Assembly (NCBI GenBank): GCA_038321775.1
Contig: JBBQFI010000012.1
Span: forward strand, 1-64,000
Reading direction: 5' to 3'
DNA length: 64,000 bases
From: JBBQFI01 sp038321775
GTDB taxonomy: Bacteria; Verrucomicrobiota; Verrucomicrobiia; Chthoniobacterales; UBA10450
In this document: piece after piece, positions 59,357 to 64,000 of the stretch
Layout: each line of letters opens with the position of its first letter
Numbering within the stretch: the stretch's first letter is position 1
The notes under the pieces: generated by a model
Databases searched by the model: none
Told to the model about the DNA's origin: nothing
The model's input: the letters and a program-made list of their open reading frames with translations, nothing else
Made by a program: the position numbers and the translations under genes

Positions 59357-59391
59357 GCCGCTCCGGATTAATTTTCGGGGCGGCTTTTTTT
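59357..59391 (+). terminator. Rho-independent terminator
   Basis: GCCGCTCCG (59357-59365) pairs with CGGGGCGGC (59376-59384) with one G-T wobble across a 10-base loop, followed by seven T residues. It ends transcription from the split exported gene before the quinone-oxidoreductase pair. Bases 59392-59473 hold no other feature. Confidence 0.88.
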
Positions 59392-59473
59392 GCACCGCAC
59401 TTCTGCGAGGGGAGTCAGCAGAGGCGAGATTTTTGGCTCGCCTCGGTTCCGGCTTAACGGTCACGCTAAGAGC

Positions 59474-60505
59474 ATGCGAATCTCGAAGATATTTTCTGTC
59501 CTCTTTTTCGTAACAGCGTGGACAATATCGTCCTCTATCGCGTCGACCCACTTAGAGAAGCCGAAGATGAAAGCGATCGTTGTTCATGAATACGGCGGTC
59601 CCGAAGTGTTGAAGAACGAAGATTGGCCGCGACCGGAGCCGAAGGAAAATGAAGTTCTCGTAAGAGTGATCGCGAGCGGGGTGAATCCGGCCGATCCGCT
59701 AATCGTTTCCGGTAAGTATGCGAAGCAATTTGGAACTCATTTGCCATTGATTCCCGGGTACGACATTGCGGGCGTGGTGGAAAAAACGGGTGCGCAAATT
59801 ACGAAATTGAAAATCGGCGATCCCATTTTTGCTTTCGTCCTTTGGGGCGGCGGTTGGGCGCAGTACGCGGTCGCGACGGAAGGGGAAGCTGCTCTCAAAC
59901 CGAAATCGATTGGCTATGTCGAAGCGGCGGCGGTACCTCTCGCGGCGTTAACGGCATGGCAGGCGTTAATCGACTCGGCGAAATTAAGCGCGGGGCAAAC
60001 GGTCCTCATTCATGGCGGATCGGGCGGAGTCGGAAGTTTCGCAATTCAAATCGCGAAAGCGCGGGGTGCGAAAGTGATCGCGACCACCTCCACTGCAAAT
60101 CAAGATTTACTTAAGCAATTGGGTGCCGACGTCGCCATCGATTATACGAAGACGAAGTTTGAAAGTGTGGCGAAGAATGTCGATGTCGTGCTCGATCCAG
60201 TCGGAAGGGATACGCTGGCGCGTTCCTACGCCGTCGTGAAAAAAGGCGGCGTCGTCGTCTCACTCGTCTCGGGCCTCGACCAAAAGGAATTGGATAAATA
60301 TGGAATTCACGGCGTGCCGCTTGCGGCTAAGCCGAATGCCGATGAGCTCGCTGAGATTGGGAAACTGATCGACGAGAAAAAAATCAAGCCGATTGTCTCT
60401 CAAGTTCTGTCGCTTACCGATGCCGTGAAAGCCGAAGAGCAAGCGGAAACGCATCACACGCGTGGCAAGATCGTGATCAAAATCGCGGACGAGCCTGGCG
60501 CCTAA
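59474..60505 (+). CDS. NADP-dependent quinone-oxidoreductase-type MDR protein with signal peptide, copy 1
   Basis: 343 residues from ATG 59474. An N-terminal hydrophobic segment (ISKIFSVLFFVTAWTISSSI) looks like a Sec signal peptide. The MDR domain follows, starting MKAIVVHEYGGPEVLKNEDW. It has VIASGVNPADPLIVSGKYA, the Rossmann loop HGGSGGVGSFAIQIAKARGA, and no catalytic-zinc cysteines, so it is of quinone-reductase type. MDR enzymes using NADPH are normally cytoplasmic, so an exported form is odd. A close paralogue follows after ten bases. Its stop lies in a CCTAACGA word. Confidence 0.85.
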   Translation: MRISKIFSVLFFVTAWTISSSIASTHLEKPKMKAIVVHEYGGPEVLKNEDWPRPEPKENEVLVRVIASGVNPADPLIVSGKYAKQFGTHLPLIPGYDIAGVVEKTGAQITKLKIGDPIFAFVLWGGGWAQYAVATEGEAALKPKSIGYVEAAAVPLAALTAWQALIDSAKLSAGQTVLIHGGSGGVGSFAIQIAKARGAKVIATTSTANQDLLKQLGADVAIDYTKTKFESVAKNVDVVLDPVGRDTLARSYAVVKKGGVVVSLVSGLDQKELDKYGIHGVPLAAKPNADELAEIGKLIDEKKIKPIVSQVLSLTDAVKAEEQAETHHTRGKIVIKIADEPGA

Positions 60506-60515
60506 CGAACATCCT

Positions 60516-61550
60516 ATGAAAAACAAAATCGTTCTTGTTTTTGCGACGTTGTGCGCCGCATCAGTTTTCGCGCAATCGTCGCCGCCATCGATGAAAGCCG
60601 TGGTCATGCACACTTATGGCGGTCCCGAGGTTTTGAAATACGAAGAGGTAGCGCGCCCCGTCCCGAAAGAGGATGAGATTTTAATTCGTGTGATCGCGGC
60701 TTCGGTCAATCCGGTCGATGTTGCCATTCGCTCCGGAAAGTTTGCGAAATATTTTCATACCGACCTTCCGTTGATTCCCGGCATGGACGCATCGGGAATC
60801 GTGGAAAAAACCGGGGCAAAGATCGTGAAATTCAAAACGGGCGATCCGGTCTACGCGTTTTTCACTTTGGAAAGGGAAGGGGGATACGCACAGTTTGTTA
60901 TCGCGAAGGCGAACGAAATCGCCGTTAAACCAAAAGCGCTTAGTTACGAAGAGGCCGCGGCGGTGCCGGCGGTTGGATCGACGGCATGGCAGGCTTTAAT
61001 CGAAACGGCGAAACTCGAGGCGGCCCAAACAGTTCTTATTCAGGGCGGGTCCGGCGGCGTTGGACATTGTGCAATTCAAATCGCAAAAGCGCGTGGCGCG
61101 CACGTCATTGCCACGGCGTCGACAAACAATCAGGATTTCCTCAAGAAAATGGGCGCTGACGAAGCGATCGATTACACCAAGACGAAGTTTGAGGATGTGG
61201 TGAAAGACGTCGATGTCGTGCTCGACGCCGTCGGAGGAGAAACGCTCGCTCGTTCATACGGCGTGGTGAAGAAAGGCGGGATCATTGTTTCAATTGCGGA
61301 TGAGCCCGATGAAGCGGTGCTGAAGGCGCACGGAATTCGCGGCGTCTCAATCTCTGCGGTGCCGAAAGCAAGCGTGCTCGAAGAACTGACCGCGCTGATC
61401 GACGCGAAAAAATTAATGCCGGTTGTTTCCAAGACTTTCCCATTGGCCGAAGTCGCGAAAGCACAGGAAGCAATTGCTACGCGGCACACGCGTGGAAAGA
61501 TCGTTCTCAAAGTGGCTGAAGAAACGAAAGTCGCCGCGGATCGAAGTTAG
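60516..61550 (+). CDS. NADP-dependent quinone-oxidoreductase-type MDR protein with signal peptide, copy 2
   Basis: 344 residues. The signal peptide is clear (MKNKIVLVFATLCAASVFA, likely cleaved before QSSPPS). The MDR domain has MKAVVMHTYGGPEVLKYEEV, VIAASVNPVDVAIRSGKFAK, QGGSGGVGHCAIQIAKARGA and DYTKTKFEDVVKDVDVVLDA. It aligns along its whole length with the preceding gene, showing a tandem duplication. Both copies keep hydrophobic, alanine-rich N-termini that differ in sequence. The DUF4126 gene starts two bases after its stop, so the genes form one operon. Confidence 0.87.
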   Translation: MKNKIVLVFATLCAASVFAQSSPPSMKAVVMHTYGGPEVLKYEEVARPVPKEDEILIRVIAASVNPVDVAIRSGKFAKYFHTDLPLIPGMDASGIVEKTGAKIVKFKTGDPVYAFFTLEREGGYAQFVIAKANEIAVKPKALSYEEAAAVPAVGSTAWQALIETAKLEAAQTVLIQGGSGGVGHCAIQIAKARGAHVIATASTNNQDFLKKMGADEAIDYTKTKFEDVVKDVDVVLDAVGGETLARSYGVVKKGGIIVSIADEPDEAVLKAHGIRGVSISAVPKASVLEELTALIDAKKLMPVVSKTFPLAEVAKAQEAIATRHTRGKIVLKVAEETKVAADRS

Positions 61551-61552
61551 GA

Positions 61553-62035
61553 ATGAATCTATTAATGGTTCTCGGAATTTTCGCGGTTGGTATCGTCGCC
61601 GGACTGCGCACGTTTACTCCGCTCGCAATCGTTTGCTGGGCCGCGCATTTTGGATGGCTGAACCTCACTGATTCGCGTTTGTCTATCCTCGCCAGTCCCG
61701 TGGCAATCGGAATTGCGTCGCTGCTGGCGTTCGGTGAACTGATTGCGGACAAGCTGCCAAAGACTCCAAGCCGTATTTCGGCCGGACCGCTGATGGCGCG
61801 AGTTTTTTCCGGTGCTTTCGCGGCAAGCGCGGTAGCAATAGGCATGCATCACCCCATCATGCTCGCGATCATTCTTGGCGTAGCTGGAGCGCTCGCGGGA
61901 GCTTTCGGCGGATATTATCTCCGTCGTTCGCTCACGAAGGGATATAACCTGCCCGATATCATTGTCGCATTGAGCGAAGATTTAGTTGCGGTTGGTGGCG
62001 GCTTCTTTCTAGTCAGGCAAATGCTGCTGGCTTAG
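61553..62035 (+). CDS. DUF4126-family membrane protein
   Basis: 160 residues with four hydrophobic segments. Family-like features are GIVAGLRTFTPLAIVCWAAH, FGELIADKLPKTPSRISAGP, LMARVFSGAFAASAVAIGMH and GALAGAFGGYYLRRSLTK. The biochemical role of DUF4126 is unknown. It is the last gene of the tandem oxidoreductase operon, so it may be linked to an envelope redox process. A strong independent promoter is not visible. Confidence 0.8.
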   Translation: MNLLMVLGIFAVGIVAGLRTFTPLAIVCWAAHFGWLNLTDSRLSILASPVAIGIASLLAFGELIADKLPKTPSRISAGPLMARVFSGAFAASAVAIGMHHPIMLAIILGVAGALAGAFGGYYLRRSLTKGYNLPDIIVALSEDLVAVGGGFFLVRQMLLA

Positions 62036-62063
62036 TGTAGCAAAAATTATTTCCTGTTTCCGA

Positions 62064-63302
62064 ATGTCTGAACACGAGCCTAACGAGCAATCCGAATTAC
62101 CAGAAGGTGAGGATGCGTCGCCATCCGCCCAAGAGCGGCCTGCCCGCCCTTCTTCGCTTACGCCAGAACAACGCCGGTTGCTTGGAAAACCGCGTCCTCT
62201 GCATGAACGGGTCGAGGCGGAACAACGCAGTAATCAAACCAATGCTGCTGAGTCGGGGCCTGGACCACAAAGAGAACGCGAAACGCGAACGAGCGCGCGG
62301 CAAGCGAAGGAACCTCTCGTAGAAACGGCCGGAGCGAAGGGGGTAGGCGAAGAGGGAGTCGCGCAACGTGCCGCGGCCAGGCGGTCGGACAACAAATCTT
62401 CAAGTCGCAGCGAAATGCAACATGCGGCCCTCATTATCGGCGCTCTCCTGATTCTCTTTCTCACATTCTATGTCGGCAAAAAATTCGATTACTTGCGTTA
62501 CCTACTTTTGACGCGGAATCAGCCCAAGCTAAATGAAACCGTCCCAAGCAAATTTAACGCTACGTCCGCGGATGAGTTAATCGAACAGGCGCTCACGGCT
62601 GAGCGGTCGGGTAACTGGCACGATGCGGCGGAACGCCTGATCGCTGCCAAATACAAAAACTTAAAATATCCCGGGATTCTTTTCCGCGTCGGCAAACTTG
62701 CCTACGACCATGGCGATTTTAATTCTGCCGACAGACTTTTCGAACGCGCGATCGCGTTTGGCGAAAACGCGGCGACGGCAAATTATTTTCGTGGACTGCT
62801 GGCGACACGTCATCGCGATTTACCCGCGGCCGAACGTTTTTTTGAGGCCGCGGCTAACGCCGATCCTTTCACGCCGGATTACTATTACTATTGGGGCGAA
62901 GCGCTCCGCATGGATCATCATCCGCAGGAAGCGATTGTTCGCTACCAGCAGGCGGAACATCGCGCGCGCACTGATCAGGACGCGGCCGTCTGCCGGTTCA
63001 AGGTGCGGATGGCGCGGATCGAAGCGGGGGACGTTGATAAGCTCAACGAGGAGATTCAGAGACTCGCGAAGGACAACTTCTTGACGGTCGATTGGTTAAT
63101 GACCGATGCAGCGGTAAAAATACGGGGAGGCAAGATCGACGAAGCCTTGCGAAGAATTTACGAAGCGCGCGCTGGCGATAGTCGGCGTGGACTCTTCCTT
63201 TCCTGCGCGAGCGATGCGTTGTTCGATGACGCGAGCAAGAAGCGAGTCGAAATAGCGATGGCTTGCGGGTCGGGGACATCGATTCCGACACCGCTGCCCT
63301 AA
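62064..63302 (+). CDS. Membrane-anchored TPR protein
   Basis: 412 residues. A hydrophilic cytoplasmic N-terminal region (about 1-115, Glu/Arg-rich with low complexity) leads to one membrane helix (HAALIIGALLILFLTFYVGK). Four to five TPR-like helical repeats follow at the periplasmic side (ALTAERSGNWHDAAERLIAA, KLAYDHGDFNSADRLFERAI, GLLATRHRDLPAAERFFEAA, YWGEALRMDHHPQEAIVRYQ). It likely scaffolds envelope protein complexes. CCTAACGA words sit at both ends (62079 and 63298, the latter providing the stop). A minus-strand terminator lies just downstream. Confidence 0.8.
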   Translation: MSEHEPNEQSELPEGEDASPSAQERPARPSSLTPEQRRLLGKPRPLHERVEAEQRSNQTNAAESGPGPQRERETRTSARQAKEPLVETAGAKGVGEEGVAQRAAARRSDNKSSSRSEMQHAALIIGALLILFLTFYVGKKFDYLRYLLLTRNQPKLNETVPSKFNATSADELIEQALTAERSGNWHDAAERLIAAKYKNLKYPGILFRVGKLAYDHGDFNSADRLFERAIAFGENAATANYFRGLLATRHRDLPAAERFFEAAANADPFTPDYYYYWGEALRMDHHPQEAIVRYQQAEHRARTDQDAAVCRFKVRMARIEAGDVDKLNEEIQRLAKDNFLTVDWLMTDAAVKIRGGKIDEALRRIYEARAGDSRRGLFLSCASDALFDDASKKRVEIAMACGSGTSIPTPLP

Positions 63303-63307
63303 CGAAA

Positions 63308-63336
63308 TAAAAAAGCGGCGTTCGGTGACCGCCGCC
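63308..63336 (-). terminator. Rho-independent terminator of the PEP-CTERM gene
   Basis: On the minus strand GCGGCG and CGCCGC (63330-63335 and 63315-63320 on +) form a G+C-rich stem around a 9-base loop. A run of T residues (A-run 63309-63314 on +) follows. It fits the minus-strand gene that stops at 63359. Confidence 0.85.
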
Positions 63337-63358
63337 TAATTTGAAAATTTAAAGAGCG

Positions 63359-64000
63359 CTAGGCGAGACGCCGGCGCAACGATGCCAGCAAAAGACCGCC
63401 CAGTCCCAAACCGAACAAGGCATACACGGACGGCTCTGGAATTACCGTAGGTTCGAGTTGGAAATCTAATCCGTCCTTGGGAATTTTGATCGTGAGAACA
63501 TCGGACGTGCCATCGATGGATGCGAGAGTCTCAGAGCCAAAATCAAACGTAATCGTGCCCTGATAGGTGCCGCTAAACGCAAATGGCGTGGGCATCGATT
63601 CTTTCATGCCGGAATAATCATGCACGCCCTGTTGGAGCATGAAGGAATCGCTGATCGAAAAGCCCCCGGCTGTTCCTTGCAGAGTTACGTGAACAGGAAG
63701 ACTGCTTTCGAGATCAATCGAGAAGTTGTAGAGCAAAGAGAAAAAGTCGCCCGCGTCGGCAGAAAAAGTCCCGGAAACGCCGATCGTCGCGGAACTGTTC
63801 GGAGTAATGTTGATATCGGTGGCGCCAAGGATCTGCACCAGACTTCCGCCGATGATCTGAGCGGTCATGTCGTTATTAAAGAAGACGCCACTCGGAGTGA
63901 AGCTCGGCTGATCGGGATCGAGCGTTAAGCTTCCGGCATTCGCCAGCGGACAGAAAATAGAGAGAGCTGCGGCAGTAGATAATGAAATGAGATGTTTACG
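63359..64000 (-). CDS. Exported PEP-CTERM protein, 5' end beyond the window
   Basis: The frame is open from the window edge. Codons read there (RKHLISLSTAAALSIFCPLA then NAGSLTL) are a nearly complete signal peptide, so the start codon lies just outside. A beta-rich domain (ATDINITPNSSATIGVSGTF, GTYQGTITFDFGSETLASID) follows. The C-terminus is a PEP-CTERM signal: VIPEPSVYALFGLGLGGLLL then ASLRRRLA. It would be sorted by an exosortase, like the CHRD protein at 51380. No enzyme motif is seen, and the function is unknown. An ATG at 63868 is internal, not the start. Confidence 0.87.
   Translation of the reverse strand, partial: RKHLISLSTAAALSIFCPLANAGSLTLDPDQPSFTPSGVFFNNDMTAQIIGGSLVQILGATDINITPNSSATIGVSGTFSADAGDFFSLLYNFSIDLESSLPVHVTLQGTAGGFSISDSFMLQQGVHDYSGMKESMPTPFAFSGTYQGTITFDFGSETLASIDGTSDVLTIKIPKDGLDFQLEPTVIPEPSVYALFGLGLGGLLLASLRRRLA

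Larger units (their letters stand above)
1303..63305. repeat. Dispersed octamer CCTAACGA / TCGTTAGG, 28 copies located
   Basis: CCTAACGA on the + strand starts at 1303, 3690, 16944, 18694, 34930, 35993, 37955, 42800, 53495, 54939, 55331, 60501, 62079 and 63298. TCGTTAGG on the + strand starts at 5208, 8569, 10894, 13971, 15956, 18372, 26179, 28253, 32431, 33533, 43774, 46380, 53019 and 56501. Sixteen of the 28 also carry the ninth base G (CCTAACGAG). About two copies are expected by chance in 64 kb on both strands. Copies lie mostly inside genes, in frames that avoid stops (for example Pro-Asn-Glu, Leu-Val-Arg). Five supply a gene's stop codon (3690, 33533, 35993, 60501, 63298). A few copies may have been missed by eye. 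Confidence 0.75.

Noticed and set aside
63359..63868. Start of the last gene at the ATG 63868
   Set aside because: The frame continues upstream into a signal peptide that reaches the window edge.
1..64000. tRNA or rRNA genes, CRISPR arrays, prophage or integrase-type islands
   Set aside because: None was recognised on reading both strands; spaced repeats and recombinase motifs were not seen. A covariance-model scan would be more reliable for tRNAs.
1..64000. Frequent GCGATCG-type words
   Set aside because: They are common in this codon context (Ala/Arg/Ile/Asp codons) and were not counted against expectation, so no claim is made.

Overview
The window reads as a soil-type member of the Verrucomicrobiota (Chthoniobacterales/Spartobacteria-like). 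This is inferred from gene content, not from a marker tree. The organism is Gram-negative, with an LPS-core cluster, lipoproteins, an outer-membrane barrel and a bactofilin. It carries two PEP-CTERM proteins, a depupylase (Dop) of the kind found outside Actinobacteria in a few phyla including Verrucomicrobia, and a repeated C-terminal domain that I associate with exported verrucomicrobial proteins. The first ~281 bases do not fit: they are a higher-GC, actinobacterial-looking recA fragment that stops mid-gene at a repeat, which looks like an assembly chimera or a foreign fragment.

Layout. 0.4-9.3 kb holds an A2-type caa3 cytochrome oxidase (coxB with fused cytochrome c, coxA, coxC, subunit IV). 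It is split twice: by a DUF559 nuclease gene lying among REP-like hairpins, and by an antisense operon for extracytoplasmic flavinylation (outer-membrane barrel, FMN-binding protein, ApbE, four-helix cytochrome-b-like membrane protein). 9.3-13.6 kb has two CNNM/CBS proteins, a DUF309 protein, and molybdate transporter genes modB and modC with only a stub of modA. 13.7-18.6 kb has an XRE regulator, dop, and two exported proteins sharing a C-terminal domain. 18.7-22.3 kb has a two-component system, a metallo-beta-lactamase-fold hydrolase and a decayed DUF1566 gene. 22.5-28.8 kb has a DMT exporter, an MsbA-like ABC exporter and three glycosyltransferases (LPS core). 28.8-35.5 kb has STAS, HAD and FHA proteins, a gluQRS stub, and the lepA-lepB-membrane protein-squalene/phytoene synthase run. 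35.6-40.9 kb has two lipoproteins, ubiD, and moaA-moaC-moaB. 41-49.8 kb has an M23 peptidase, a PHP phosphatase, ybaB-dnaX, a PLD-family protein and an MBOAT/SGNH acyltransfer pair. 50-64 kb is a mix of enzymes (DmpA-type peptidase, ClC channel, aldo-keto reductase, ornithine cyclodeaminase family, an Mhq-like dioxygenase/hydrolase pair, two exported quinone-oxidoreductase paralogues), a bactofilin, a TPR protein and two PEP-CTERM proteins.

Two patterns cut across the genes. First, the octamer CCTAACGA (or TCGTTAGG on the + strand) occurs at 28 places that I could locate, about 14 on each strand, inside genes and at stop codons. About two are expected by chance, and no annotated feature explains it. 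Second, several classes of short palindromic repeat have inserted around or into genes, including one read through in frame inside apbE. Gene decay is also visible: modA, gluQRS and DUF1566 remnants, and a small exported protein split by one in-frame stop. No tRNA, rRNA, CRISPR array or prophage was seen.
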